NCBI RefSeq assembly: GCF_021462225.1
Contig: NC_061801.1
Span: forward strand, 5,018,125 to 5,082,124
Direction of reading: 5' to 3'
DNA from: Girardinichthys multiradiatus
Lineage: Eukaryota; Chordata; Actinopteri; Cyprinodontiformes; Goodeidae
Length of the DNA: 64,000 nucleotides
This document shows, piece after piece, positions 10,317-21,391 of the stretch. Under the pieces are notes generated by a model, which saw nothing but the letters and a program-made list of their open reading frames with translations, had not been told where the DNA came from and ran no database searches. A program made the translations under genes and the position numbers. Every line of letters begins with the position of its first letter. Position 1 is the stretch's first letter.

Positions 10317-12249
10317 AGCCTCTGTTTTTCCAAATTCTTATTATTCTTTTTTATCATATTTTATAAAGTAAGTCCTTATTACATTTAAAAATGAGATCAC
10401 TATTTTTGGTAGTTGCTATTATTATAAATAATGCTTGGTTTAGTTCTTATTAAAAATAAAAAATAAAAACTCACTCACTGATGAACACAAAAAATGAAGG
10501 GCATATTATATCTTATAATCTTAGTTTATCTTACCCAGTTTTATAGATAGAACATACAGTTTCAGTCAGCTTTGTATTTAGTTCAAGTAACTAAAGTTTG
10601 TTTCAATTAACTCAAGTTTTCTCTATTTCAGTCCAGTCCAGTAATTCTGTTAAGGTTCATTTCATCTTATGTTAAGTTTGAGTCTAATTCAATCATTTTG
10701 AACCTGACTGGAAAACGTCTAAACGTCTGTTAAAATCTTTTTGTTTTACCATAGAGAACTGACCTAATATTATTATGGTAATGTTGAGGACTCTAATTTT
10801 TACATAACATGAAACAGACATTTATTTCACAAAAACAGAAAGTCAAACACAGACATTTGGCCACATGAAAGTTTAAATACCCTGTTTATAAAAGAATTAT
10901 GAAAAATTGAAGACGGATCTATGAACTTTCTTATGGTTATCAGTATTTTTAATACAGGTAGAACCTTTGCCATCTTTATATGATTTTTCGAAAAAGATTC
11001 TGGAAACCTTATCAAGATATAAGTTTGGCAAAGATCATCAGAACATCAGACCTTTATTAGCGCTTTTAAAGTCCCTCAAAGATGCATTACAATGAAATCA
11101 GTCATTCCCATTCACACACATTCACACACTACTTACTTATTTCTCTGTCAGAGTCATTTTCTTTGCAAAAATTTGAACATAATTTGACTTCTATTATTCT
11201 TAAAATGCACATTGTTTCCTCATAACCCCTTTTGTTTCCACTAGGTCTGTTTTGAACGCTTCAATTTCTTTTTTATTCACCAAGAATCAATAAGGTGGTC
11301 TTAGTGGGTCCACCTTAAAGGTGTTATCTGTTGGGTGTCATGTTATCATTGTCAGGTCAGTGAGGTTCATAAGTCAGTCAGAACCTTGGTCATTTGGTCT
11401 GTGCACATAATGTTTCATAGATCCAGCCTATGATTAGTCAGCAAAACTTCCACCTATAGGAGAAAAATTGATTGTTAATGAATGAGCTGCATTTCCTAGG
11501 AACACCGTCGTTCTCCTGGATGAACATCACCTGTTGAAAAACTTTCATCATTGTTTGTTTCACATATTCACTCAGATCTTTATATTATACCAGTAGGTGA
11601 AGTTATTAGTATCTCATGTAGACTGACATATACTGTTGCATTTGGAGAGGATCTCAGATTAAATAAACTTAGTTAGAGCTTCAATCCAGGTTCATTTTGT
11701 GTCTGCAGACTTTAGCCAATTTTTTTTTTTTTTTTTTTTACATAAAGAGCAAGATTCAAAACATTTTCAAAAGGCAGATTGTGGCAGAATGTAGACAAAA
11801 CTGCTTATTGATTGACAAAATAACATTCAAGCACACAATCACCATATTAAAAGGCTCTACTTCTAGAGAATCACTAAACTTCTGGGGTCCGGTTTTGGCC
11901 CGCGGACCTTGAGTTTGACACATGCAGGGTAGAGTTACAATTCTTTTTTTTTTCAGACCTTGCAGCAGAGACAGGCTTCTGCTGTTTGCAGAAGTTTTAT
12001 CTTTGTTTTCAGGCAGCTGCATCTCTTTGTCAAGGTCGTTTCACAGAGCTGAAATTTAACTTCTCTCAAAGAGGAAAAATCAAGAATGCACACAATCTGA
12101 GCCAAATATGGAATTATTTCCCTGTAAAATGAATCTTTTGCATTTTATCATGATATTGTTGGTAGTATAACACCATAGAATGATTTTTAAAGCACCTGTT
12201 TCTCACTAATGCTTGCCTACAAAATCTTTTACTCTCAGATTACTTTAAC
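10317..12249 (-). other. Unreadable interior of the provirus (gag-pro region)
   Basis: In proviral order this should hold the rest of gag and the protease. All frames are densely interrupted and no DTG protease motif or zinc knuckle was found. It is notably AT-rich compared with the leader, and part of it (about 11700-11922) looks like a foreign insertion. Confidence 0.5.
11700..11922. repeat. hAT-type terminal fragment inside the provirus
   Basis: The end of this stretch reads GGCCCGCGGACCTTGAGTTT followed by GACAC. It resembles the terminal segment of the same broad hAT group whose end is seen at 54162 (CAGGGGTGTCAAAC). A T-rich tract starts it. Only one end is visible, so this is a fragment. 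Confidence 0.45.
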
Positions 12250-12993
12250 AACATTCTGTTCTTCATTCTCTAGTCATTGTTCACTGGGTTGTCCAGTTGG
12301 ACAGTTTCCATGTTGTCCACATTGTCACCTCCTCTTTTAACTTCTTTTACCACGTACTCTAAAACCATCTCTTAGTCTTTCTAATTTGGGGCTACCTTGG
12401 TAGTCTAAACTGGGATGGGTGGCGGTCCGCCCCCCTTTATTTGTTTTCAGTTAAGCTGAAAGTTTTTCCGGGGCTTTTCTTAAGGCATCAGTATTATGGC
12501 TATGTCAGTTAAAAGCTGCTCTTGTTGTTTTTTTAATTCATCTTTTTGTTTTAATCTGTTTATCAACTGTGTGCACTCAGGGACTGAAAAGTCCCCTTTG
12601 AAATTATAATCTGGCAAGGTTTTTTATTGTCTCTTGAATCTTTTGAATGCATAATCTCCAGTTTAAGATCCCCGTGTAGTTTTAGGATTTCAGTGATAAT
12701 TAAGTTACCTGAAAATCCGTATTTTTATGCCATCGTGTACATATTTCTGTTAAATCAGAGCTTTTTCTCTGTCCCTTCCCCATTGTTCTTTGTTATTTTT
12801 CTCTTTTTAGTTATCATTATTTCTAATTTTAGATCGCCTTGTAATTTTAAGACATCCTTTGTATCTAATTTGCCCAAAAACCCATGTTTTTTATTTTTTA
12901 TCTATGACAGATCATACCTGCTCCTTTTACATAGTTCTCCATAAACTTTACCTCCCCTTCTAAGTCAATTAGTTTACTTTGTTTCTTCCCCAT
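12250..12993 (-). pseudogene. Decayed gag remnant
   Basis: From an ATG at 12993 the minus strand reads MGKKQSKLIDLEGEVKF and stops after 31 codons. An N-terminal MG followed by a basic stretch fits the myristoylated start of a retroviral Gag matrix, at the right distance after the leader. Further on, shifted frames show short lysine/glutamine-rich and PPPIPV-like segments that could be matrix and proline-rich linker. No capsid major-homology region or zinc knuckle was recognised. Assignment depends largely on position. Confidence 0.5.
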
Positions 12994-13329
12994 TATGTTT
13001 TATGTTAGTTTAATTGTAGTATAAATGTCCCAGATAAAAGGTCACTGACATGAGACTTTAAGGAGAGGACATTAACACGCCCTTCTACTGCGACTAATTC
13101 GCAGCGGTGTTAATTTTCTGGAATGAAATCCGACCTGAATCTCCAAAGTCACCAGTAAGTAGTTTTAATCTGGGCAAAAGAAAACACAGGACTAGCAGAA
13201 TCCTGCTGATTCTATTAAAATGCTTAGTCCTCCATTCACACACAACACAGTCACACAGTTAGTTTCAGGTACCTTGTAATTTTTCTAAGTTAACTTGGTG
13301 TTATTTTATGAGCTCAATTTACTCCGTTC

Positions 13330-13701
13330 TTTTTACTTTTATAGCGCTTATTCTATTCCCTCGCAGGGGAATAACCCTTAGTCGTTTTATTTGGCCCCCT
13401 TCTTGGCGGGGCCCTACCTTAATTTGTCACTATTCCTTTCACGGTGGAATAAAACCATCCCAATGCAGCGTCCTTACCGGCGACGCACTACCAACGACTT
13501 TTAAGTACTTTTCTTCTTTTATTTATATAGCGCTTACTCTATTCCCTCGCAGGGGAATAATCCTCAATCGTTTTCTTTAATCCCCTTCACGGCGGGATTG
13601 TACCAAATTTGTCACTATTCCTTTCACGGTGGAATAAAACCATCCGAATGCAGCGTCCTTACCGGCGACGCACTACCAACGACTGTTAAGTACTTTTCCT
13701 A
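13330..13701. repeat. 186-bp tandem duplication in the proviral leader
   Basis: Two adjacent copies share the start GCGCTTA (13344 and 13530) and the internal string CGGCGACGCACTACCAACGA, with a period of 185-186 bp and high identity. They lie between the gag start and the primer site, in a leader that is GC-richer than the rest of the provirus. Confidence 0.9.
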
Positions 13702-13720
13702 TGAACTGTATTTTAAAACT

Positions 13721-13730
13721 GTCTCACCTC
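13721..13730 (-). promoter_or_regulatory. Candidate 5' splice site in the proviral leader
   Basis: The minus strand reads GAG|GTGAGAC, a strong vertebrate donor consensus, downstream of the primer site and upstream of gag. This is where retroviruses place the donor for the spliced env message. No experimental support is available from sequence. Confidence 0.45.
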
Positions 13731-13947
13731 GGAGTTGACTTCTTGGTGACTCTCTGGACCCTGTGAGAGTCACCCCGCGCCGAGGAAGGCCATAACCCAC
13801 TGGCCAGGTGTGAATTCACACACACCGGGACTTTCAGCCACTCCGGCTAATGGAGGCTGTGCAGCGGTGCTTCGCTCGACGTCAGGCTTCCCCCACGGAT
13901 CCCAGAGTCACTGTTAAAGCAAAGAGAAATAAGGTTATTGAATTAAT

Positions 13948-13964
13948 CCGGCTTCGAAGGACCA
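13948..13964 (-). promoter_or_regulatory. Primer binding site, tRNA-Tyr-like
   Basis: Five bases inside the 5' LTR the minus strand reads TGGTCCTTCGAAGCCGG. The first 11 bases are complementary to the 3' end of vertebrate tRNA-Tyr (acceptor strand TCGAAGGA plus CCA), and the match resumes into the T stem after one extra base. TGG at the start is the hallmark of a primer site. Confidence 0.65.
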
Positions 13965-13969
13965 ATAAA

Positions 13970-14263
13970 TGTTAGGTATTATTTAGTCAACTCAGAGGTA
14001 AGAACGATACAGTCAGAGTTACTTGCAGCAAGGGTAGCCCACTTTGCAGTGAAACTACAAAGTTTTTGACACCCTATCTCTTTATTTATATGCACAGTTC
14101 AACAGACAGTTCAGACAGGGTGTGTGTGTGTGAGACAGAAAGGAGGCTGGTTCACACAGAGATAACAATGATCTCACACACACAGGGAGGAAGGCATAGT
14201 GCAGGTGCCTTGCAATACAAAGTTTTTACATGAGTGATAACAAGTTTTTGCACCCATCCAACA
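13970..14263 (-). repeat. 5' LTR of the provirus
   Basis: 294 bp, TGTTGG to CTAACA in the proviral sense, with the minus-strand AATAAA at plus positions 14081-14086. It differs from the 3' LTR by one C/T change and a 2-bp AG insertion. The target duplicate TTGGG follows at 14264-14268. Confidence 0.93.
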
Positions 14264-14268
14264 TTGGG

Positions 14269-16500
14269 CATAGGTTTTTTGATCATTTATTTGGTCTTCA
14301 TAAAGGATGGATCTGTTGTGTTTATTATTTTTGCCTGGGTCCACTCTGAACCTTAAAAAATACTCTTTATTGCACAACTTAGGGTTTATAACTGTGTTAA
14401 ACAAGTATATTTCATTTTGTATAGGAGTTTGAAATGGATAATAAGGGGAAATATATGAGTTACTGGTGCTAGTATTACATGGAATGTGGACACAAACAGA
14501 TACACATATGCACTGACATAAGGGATTATGATTATTGATTATAAATATTTATCAAACATTATAATTAAAAATCATAAGTCAGAAGAAATAAATTCTAATC
14601 AAAAATAATTTCTTACAAATAGATATCAGAGATACACTTTGATTTTGTGATTATTACAGCATTTAATAATTACAATTAGTTAATTATCATTAATAATTGA
14701 TAATTAGTAACCAAAACCATGCTAGATGTCACTGTGTTATCAACCGTTTTACTGAATGGTATGGAACACTAACCTTATTTTGACAGATAATCTCCCTTAC
14801 ACAAAATAAACACAAACACTGTCTCAATTATCTATGTGAAAATCTATTAAACCAATAGTCCCTCATATAACCAACTAATCATGTTCAACAACATTCACCT
14901 AATTAAGCTTGCACTATTGTTCAAAAGGGGTAAACTAATAATAAAAATAAGTATGTGCGCTGAGGGTAGATGGAGATCATACCAGCAGTATATTGACTAA
15001 GTGGGAATGGATAAAAGCTTTGGTTGACTTATTTAGATTGAATATATGTAAAAAATCAGTGGGAGGCAATGGGTTTCCACATAGGCAGTGACTTTTGGAG
15101 TGACTTAGCTCTTTATCTGCAAATAGAGCTACTCCAGCAAACAGCTAACCCTAACCCCCCAAGGTGAGAACTCCGTAGAAAAACAAAAAGGACCATAAAC
15201 GATGGAACAATGGAGATAAACATGAGGCTCAGGTTATAGCCTCAGTCTGCTTTAAAAATCTACTTTAACTCAAACTGAGTCAGCACTAAGTTGTTTAAAA
15301 CACAGTAAACGCTCCGGCATTTAACTTAGCTGCTCAGCCACGCTTCAGAGTCCAACAGTATTAAAAAGCCATAAGGCAGTTCCGCATAATTTCATTAAAG
15401 CATTTCATGCAACATGCAACTTAAAACAAATTGGGTTAAATTAATGGCAATTCTAAATTACCCTAAATATCCTACTTTATCATGCACAGGCAATTTCCAC
15501 AGTACCAACAAAAGGGAACGAGATTACTTGGTTTTTTCTTTGGAGCAGCTTCTTTGGGCTTTGTTTGTCACGCGTCCGTGAAAAACTCAAGAACGGCCAG
15601 CTTTTCCAACTTCGGCAAAAGGGGAAAAATGATTGACCATTCACAGTCCACTGGAATACAACAAAAGAGGAAAGAATCGTCTTCTTTGGAAAACCTCTGT
15701 GGGTTTCTCTTACTTGAGTTGAGCGCTACAGACACGTCTTCAATCTGTAAAGTAAACCTTCTGGTCTTTTTATCCAAGCAACATTTCTAGCTCTGTCAAG
15801 CTTCTCATGATGGAGAATGAGGTGAAAACCCGCCTGCAAGCTTCTGATTCTCCAGAGATGTGCCACTATTGCATGGTAACCATCTCGGCTCCAGCAGAAA
15901 TAGCAAAGTCGGAGCGTTTCGCGAGCCCTTATAAAGCTTACCTCCTGTGAAGTCAGAGCCGTGATGCCTGTTGGGCTGCGTAGTAGTTCGTTTGGCTCAC
16001 AAAATGGACGATGACCCAACACTGATATAGAGAGAAACGGAAGATTATTATACAGTTGTTACATGTGATGGCCACAGGAATTAAAAATCTTCTGTTTTCA
16101 TGGTGCCACCCTATAGGTTCACATTATTTGTTAAATAAACTCTTATGTTCATCCTACGCTCCCATTTGTGCTTGGGTCCAACTCCACAACCACACATCTT
16201 CATCTTACATGTGTTTATTTCATTTTTTCCATATCATTTTGTTGTTCTTTTTCTGCTGTTGTGGTTTTTGTTTAATACTTGTTTATTTGGTAAACCAATA
16301 TCCTGGTTTGTTACATCTTTGTTTGTTTCTCTATACTATTCATTTTTTATGGAAAAGAAGATCAAACCCAGTAAAAAATAATAATAACAAACAACTTTAT
16401 TGAGACACTCACTTTACCAAAAGTACCAACACTGCTTTAACGACCATGGATTCACTCTACTTGATTAGCCAGTAAAATTAGCCAGCAAACTAAACCCCAT
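14269..16500. other. Unassigned sequence; GC-richer block near 15.5-16.0 kb
   Basis: 14.3-15.3 kb is AT-rich with nothing recognised. About 15480-16020 is GC-richer and has open frames on both strands (102 codons plus, 98 codons minus). On the minus strand it holds CAGGAGGTAAGC, a good splice-donor match, next to TATAAG. It could be a decayed LTR or part of a host transcription unit; neither protein resembles anything I know. Confidence 0.3.
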
Positions 16501-16510
16501 AAATAATCTA

Positions 16511-16690
16511 TGGGCCATTTTCAAGTGGAAGAGAAGTGGTACTAGAGCCAACAATGTAGACATGCTGGAAGTCACTATCAAAGCAACCTGGGCTTCCATT
16601 ACATGTCAGCAGAGCCAGAGGCTGATCACCTTCATGCCAACCCGCACTGATGCAGTAATTCCTGCAAAAGAAACCAAGTATTTGGTGCAA
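16511..16690 (+). pseudogene. Tc1-like transposase C-terminal fragment
   Basis: One plus-strand frame reads IKATWASITCQQSQRLITFM followed by PTRTDAVIPAKETKY, the usual last 40 or so residues of a Tc1-like transposase. The same region in the copy at 29030-30034 reads IEASWASIRPQQCHRLIASM. The catalytic domain is absent; only the 3' tip of an element remains, directly abutting another Tc1 remnant. Confidence 0.75.
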
Positions 16691-16766
16691 ATAGACATGG
16701 GCATACTTTTTAGTAGACCAACATTTCTGTATTAAAAACCTGCTTCTGTTTATATCTTGTAATATA

Positions 16767-17170
16767 TAGTGGGGAGGACAAGTATTTGATACACTTCTGA
16801 TTTTGCAGGTTTTCCCACTTGCAAACCATGTAGAAGTATTTAATTTTTTATCATAGGTACCCTTCAACTGTGAGTAGCGGAATCTAAAACAAAAATCCAG
16901 AAAATCACATAGTTTGATTTTTAAGTAATTAATTTTCATTTTATTGCACGACATAAGTATTTGACACTTAAAAAAATAAAACGTAATGTTTGGTAAATAA
17001 CTCTTTGTTCGCAATAATAGATATCAGACGTTTTCTGTAGTTCTTGACAAGGTTTGCACACACCGGAGCAGGGATGTTGGACCACTCCTCCATACAGTGA
17101 TCCTTCAGGTTTCGGGCTGTCACTAGGCAATAAAGCCTGGACTCTGTGGTGGCCAATCCATGTGTGAAAA
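16767..17170 (-). mobile_element. Tc1-like element 3' end (family A)
   Basis: The minus strand gives a transposase C-terminus ([20 protein letters not shown], then [11 protein letters not shown]) followed by an untranslated region and an inverted-repeat end finishing CAAATACTTGTCCTCCCC. The same end family is seen in the copy at 41172-42650. The catalytic core is missing, and at about 17170 the sequence passes into a different Tc1 family. Confidence 0.75.
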
Positions 17171-18153
17171 TAATATATCATGCTCCCTAAACTACTCTGT
17201 CACAAAATGAACCCAAGGAATCCTGGCATTTTCATCTTGGAATATGCCTGTGAAATTAGGGAAAAAGAAATCTATTGATGGAATAACTTGGTCATTATTA
17301 TTTTCAGGTAGTCATCTGACCTCATTCTTTGGGCACATAATATTGCTGAACCCAGACCTGACCAATTGCAGCAATCCCAGATCATAGCACTGCCCCTACA
17401 GGCTTGTACAGTAGGCACTAGGCATGATGGGTGCATCACTTCACGTGCCTCTTGTCTTACCCTGATGTGCCTATCACTCTGGACCAGGGTAAATCTGGAT
17501 TAATCAGGCCACATGCTATTCTTACAATCCAATCATTGCTCCAGCCTAATCTCCATGCTCCCTAGCAAACTGTAGCCTTTTTTCCAATTAGCCTTCCCGA
17601 TTATTGGTTTTCTTATAGCTACACAGCTGTTCAGTCCCAATCCCTTGAGTTCCCTTCACATTGTGTATGTGGATATGCTCCTACTTTCACTATTAAACAT
17701 ACTCCTGAGTTCCAATGTTGTTTTTCTTTGATTTGATTTTGACTAAATGTTTAAGTGACATGAACATTCTGAATTTTGTTTCCGACCACATTTCTTCTTC
17801 CAAGATGATGGTTCCCCAATATCCTTCCAGTTTTTAATAATGGGTTGGAGATTTCTCAACCCAATTTTAGTTGTTTCTGGAATCTGCAATCTCCTTAGAT
17901 GTTTTCTCTGCTTGATGCATGCCAATGATTTGACCCTTCTTAAACAAACTGACATATTTTCCACGACCACAGGATGTGTCTTTCGACATGGTTGTTTAAG
18001 AAATGAGAAGCAACTCATTGCACCAGTTAGGGTTAAATAAATTGTTGTCAGCTGAAAGATAATTGCCACTCAGTAATTATCCAATAGGAGGCTCGTACCT
18101 ATTTGCTTAGTTAAGTTCAGGTGGTGACATTTTTTTGGCCAGACAGTGTATAT
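17171..18153 (-). pseudogene. Decayed Tc1-like element (family B)
   Basis: The minus strand starts with an inverted-repeat end ACACTGTCTGGCCAAAAAAA at about 18153. After a short untranslated region, an ATG near 17992 opens a helix-turn-helix-like N-terminus (MSKDTSCGRGKYVSL). Stops and shifts follow, with a weak catalytic-core piece (SVMIWGCF-like) near 17330-17390. No second inverted repeat of this family is present; the element runs into family A sequence at about 17170. Confidence 0.65.
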
Positions 18154-18310
18154 TCAGCCTCTTGGATGGAGTCTCACTGCAGGAGATGCCTGAGACAGAT
18201 GAAGTGACCAAGAAGTATCTTATAACAAATGAGAAAATATGAAGTGGGGAAATGTGGATGATATCAGCATCACCTGTTTTTAACATTAATTTGACCATCA
18301 CATAGTTTCC

Positions 18311-18836
18311 TGTCACGGTTTACTTGGTATTGGACCCCAGAATGCAGACGAGCAGACAGCGTGATGGTAAGTGAAAAAAGGTTTAATTACGAAAACACAC
18401 ACTCAGCAGGAGGCAGGAACAAAACAAACGGCAGGCAAGACAGGCATGGCATGATCAAAAAGACAAGACTTGGTTTGAGAACAAGACATGAGCATGAGAA
18501 ATGTCTCTGCGACGGCTAACAGAACAAGTGTGAATATATGGCGTGAGAACCAGGTGGAGCAAGGAGACAGATTAACTTGAAGCAGGTGAACCGAATAAAC
18601 TTAATTAACAGAACAAAACGTGACTGGAGCAAAACAGAGACTCTTGAACACAAACTAGAAAAACATGAAGCAAAAGCATAACCAGATCAGAAAACCAAAC
18701 TTGACAAAACATGAACAAGACGACAAAACAAATGCATGACCAGGAAAATAAACAGAAACATGATTCAAAACTTGAACAGTGAAAAACATAAGGAAAAAAC
18801 CCGAAACCAAAAACCAAACAACCCCAAATCATGACA
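18311..18836 (-). mobile_element. Solo-LTR-like element with 6-bp target duplication
   Basis: 526 bp, TGTCACGG at one end and ATGACA at the other, flanked by GTTTCC at 18305-18310 and 18837-18842. On the minus strand an ATTAAA (plus 18382-18387) lies about 75 bases before the CA end, as in an LTR, and a TATA-like CCATATATT lies upstream. A truncated relative lies at 5640-5925. There is no coding sequence. A non-autonomous DNA element is the alternative, but TG..CA ends with a 5-6-bp duplication favour a solo LTR. Confidence 0.65.
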
Positions 18837-18842
18837 GTTTCC

Positions 18843-19730
18843 TAATGTTCTGCAGCCCTAACCTGGACCCTGAGAAACTATGTTTTAGTTCTTTGGTATA
18901 CCAATAAATCTGATGTGGGGAAAAAAGGACAAATGTTTCTTTAGAAAAAATAAAGATTAAAATAAAGACAAATGAAATAAGAAGGCAGTTTAAGGTTCCT
19001 TTTAATGAGTCTTTTATTTAATGCCTGATTCATTTTGTATCACAGCAGTGACAAGAACCTCACATAAATCAGCTGTATAGCACAGAGCTGACAACCAGCT
19101 AAAAGGAGATAAATAGTAGACATTAAAAACCCCCCTCTCGAATTTTCTCATCCCAGTGACCCCAGTGTGAAAAGCTTATATGTGGAAACAAACACCAGGA
19201 GGTGAAAAGCATATTTAATTACTCCATTATATCTCAGAGAAATGACTATGCAGCTACAGCATCCACAACATTCATTATTCGCTTCAGTTATTGATACAAA
19301 AACCAATTAAAAAAGTCTCATTATCTAATGTTTCAAAGAAGACAGGATAACAATCAGGTGAAGGTGCACTAAATTAATCAGTACTGCTGAGACAAAGCTT
19401 TATATCTTCTTATCCTACAGGTACATAAAATATGCCATACAATTACTCTACAGTAACATAAATTGCTTAGATCTCTGAATGCGCTTATGCTGTATAGCTG
19501 ATGCTAAATGTTAAATAACTGGAAGTAATAAAAATGCAGCAAAAAATCATTTATGACATTATTCTGTTCTACCTAATGATTTATGGTGTTATCAACGAGA
19601 AAACAGTAAAAAAAAAAACTAAACACATTGGTCTCCATTACATTCCATGGACTGAGACATTTCAAAGGTAATGTGCATAACAGCGCACATGAACATGTGC
19701 AGAGTGTCTTTAGTTAAGCAACTTTTTATG
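18843..19730. other. AT-rich stretch, nothing recognised
   Basis: No recognisable coding sequence, repeat end or RNA gene. Confidence 0.35.
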
Positions 19731-19734
19731 TTTG

Positions 19735-20310
19735 TGCTTCTCACACCTGGAATTCATTACCAAACTTAATACGTGAACTCCTGACTCTGACCTCTTTTAC
19801 CAAACATCTTAAAGCTTGGCTATTGGAAGAATAGTACTGTTGCCACAACCATGCCTAAACTTGCATATTTGTCTAATACTAGCATATACTTTCTGCGCTC
19901 TGCACTTTAATCAGTCCTTTCATATCTAATTTTAGCTTTTTAACACTAGTGAAATACGTATGGTCCCCTGACCCCCTTGGCTTGTATGTTTTATGATCCA
20001 TTATAGTTTTTATTGTTCTTGCTTTTCCTTTTATTTTTTTATCCTATTGTTTTCAAGGAACTGTTATCTCTCTGTGTAATTACTCCACCTGCTTACATTG
20101 CTCACTCCTTGATGGCTTACTATTCTAATTGTTGTTACTGTTGTTTTCTTGTTTTTATTATTTTACGTCATTGACTCAACCTGCCGAAGGGACTACCGAT
20201 GGAAATTAGCCAATAGCTATAATCTGGCATATTTACATGTACATGTCCATTAATATGCATTGTCATCTTTTTTGTAAATAAATAAACTCAAATAAATAAA
20301 ACTGAATTGA
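19735..20310 (+). mobile_element. LINE 3' end
   Basis: The plus strand begins with a decayed RT C-terminus (LIRELLTLTSFTKHLKAWLL-like frame near 19750-19830) and continues through a long 3' untranslated region to an A-rich tail (AATAAATAAACTCAAATAAA) near 20275-20310. The overall plan matches teleost L2/CR1/Rex-type LINEs truncated at the 5' end. Confidence 0.65.
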
Positions 20311-20650
20311 ACTGAATAAAAAATTGTACTGCACATTGATTACATGGTACACAGACTGTTTCCAGCTAAACTGCCCCCGGTCGCTGTCTCTATCTACTCC
20401 AAACCTAACCGCACTCTCTCTATCTGTGCACAATTTTTTTTTCCTTTTGGCTCCCACTGACAGCACAAAGCAGCCACACACATGTGCACACACACACATA
20501 CATACTCACCAAACATTGAACTCTCCATCACATATGAGTTGCAGCGTTATTAATGGGGTTGAAAAGGCAAAGTGGGACAGCAATGGAAGGCTGGATGTCG
20601 ACTAGGACTCCTGCCCTGTCTCCACCACCACCATTCTGGCTACCCGAACC

Positions 20651-21022
20651 TTATGTGACTTTGGGCAGGTAGTAGAGCACTCCTTCACCAAAGAGGATGA
20701 TGTGGTACCTGCCAAAAACAAGGTGAACTTCAGCTCGAGTGAGAAAGGGATGCCCAGTATGCAGTACTTCATTCCCTGCTATGTCTGCCATGAGCAAATT
20801 AACGTCCACCTGACGGTTGTAGATGTTGACAGGTATCTGAGCCTCACCTAGCACGGGCACGTCCCCAGGTCTCACTCCCAGCAAAGTCTCCATGATTGAT
20901 GGCTGCAGCGAGGGCCTAATGTCGGGGTGGATGGCGTTATAGTAGTGCAGTGGCAGTACGCTCCTTTGGGCCCCAGTGTCCAAAGCAGCGCACACTTCCA
21001 GCGTGTATAGGCGCATAGACAT
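20651..21022 (-). pseudogene. Retrotransposon aspartic protease remnant
   Basis: The 123-codon minus-strand ORF contains ALDTGAQRSVLPLHYYNAI, where DTGA is the active-site Asp motif of retroviral-type proteases, followed about 75 residues later by a GHPFLTRAEVHL segment and by HIILFGEG. These fit the flap and C-terminal strands of proteases from Gypsy-like LTR retrotransposons. The ORF is open across the domain, but no RT or other pol follows on the minus strand and the upstream gag is frameshifted. Confidence 0.75.
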
Positions 21023-21391
21023 TTCTTGACTTTGACCCTTTGGAGCACAGTGGGGCCTGGGCTACCACAAGAGGTGCTGCTCAATGTCAAAGCCTTTGTG
21101 GTTTTGTGAGGGTAAGACCACTGTTTCTGAATATAGCAGGAACTCAAGCCTTTGCAAAGTTTCTGTGGCTGATTGGTGTCGAGAGTGTGAATAGAAACAA
21201 CAGATTGGAGGGACTGGCTGCAGGTACAGGTTTGTCCTTTTTCCTAGACCACAGCAGCTTGGGGCCGGTGTTTAGCTGAGTTGTAGACTCCTGGCTGCAT
21301 GGAGCTGGTGACATAGGATGCGGCCCTTTTGGTGGTTTAATTTTTCCACTCTAATAATTCTTGAACTATTTCTGCAAGAAAACGTCAACAG

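Larger units (their letters stand above)
7333..14263 (-). mobile_element. Defective retrovirus-like provirus (ERV)
   Basis: A complete proviral unit of 6,931 bp lies on the minus strand. It is bounded by two LTRs beginning TG and ending CA and by the direct repeat TTGGG at 7328-7332 and 14264-14268, the target duplication. The LTRs differ by one base and one 2-bp indel. In proviral order the interior holds a tRNA-primer-like site, a leader with a 186-bp duplication, a decayed gag, a pol with RT N-terminus, RNase H and integrase pieces, an env-leader-like ORF, and a polypurine tract. Most of gag, protease, the RT palm and nearly all of env are absent or unreadable, with many stops. Pol resembles gamma/epsilonretrovirus-type fish ERVs. 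Because the LTRs are almost identical, the damage mostly predates this insertion. Confidence 0.93.

Noticed and set aside
12627..12944. 105-codon plus-strand ORF in the provirus
   Set aside because: Antisense to the provirus and low-complexity; the element's polarity is fixed by LTR signals, primer site and polypurine tract on the minus strand.
20263..20605. ORFs with CACACA/Cys-rich sequence near 20.4 kb
   Set aside because: Generated by a CA-rich tract next to a LINE tail; no domain.
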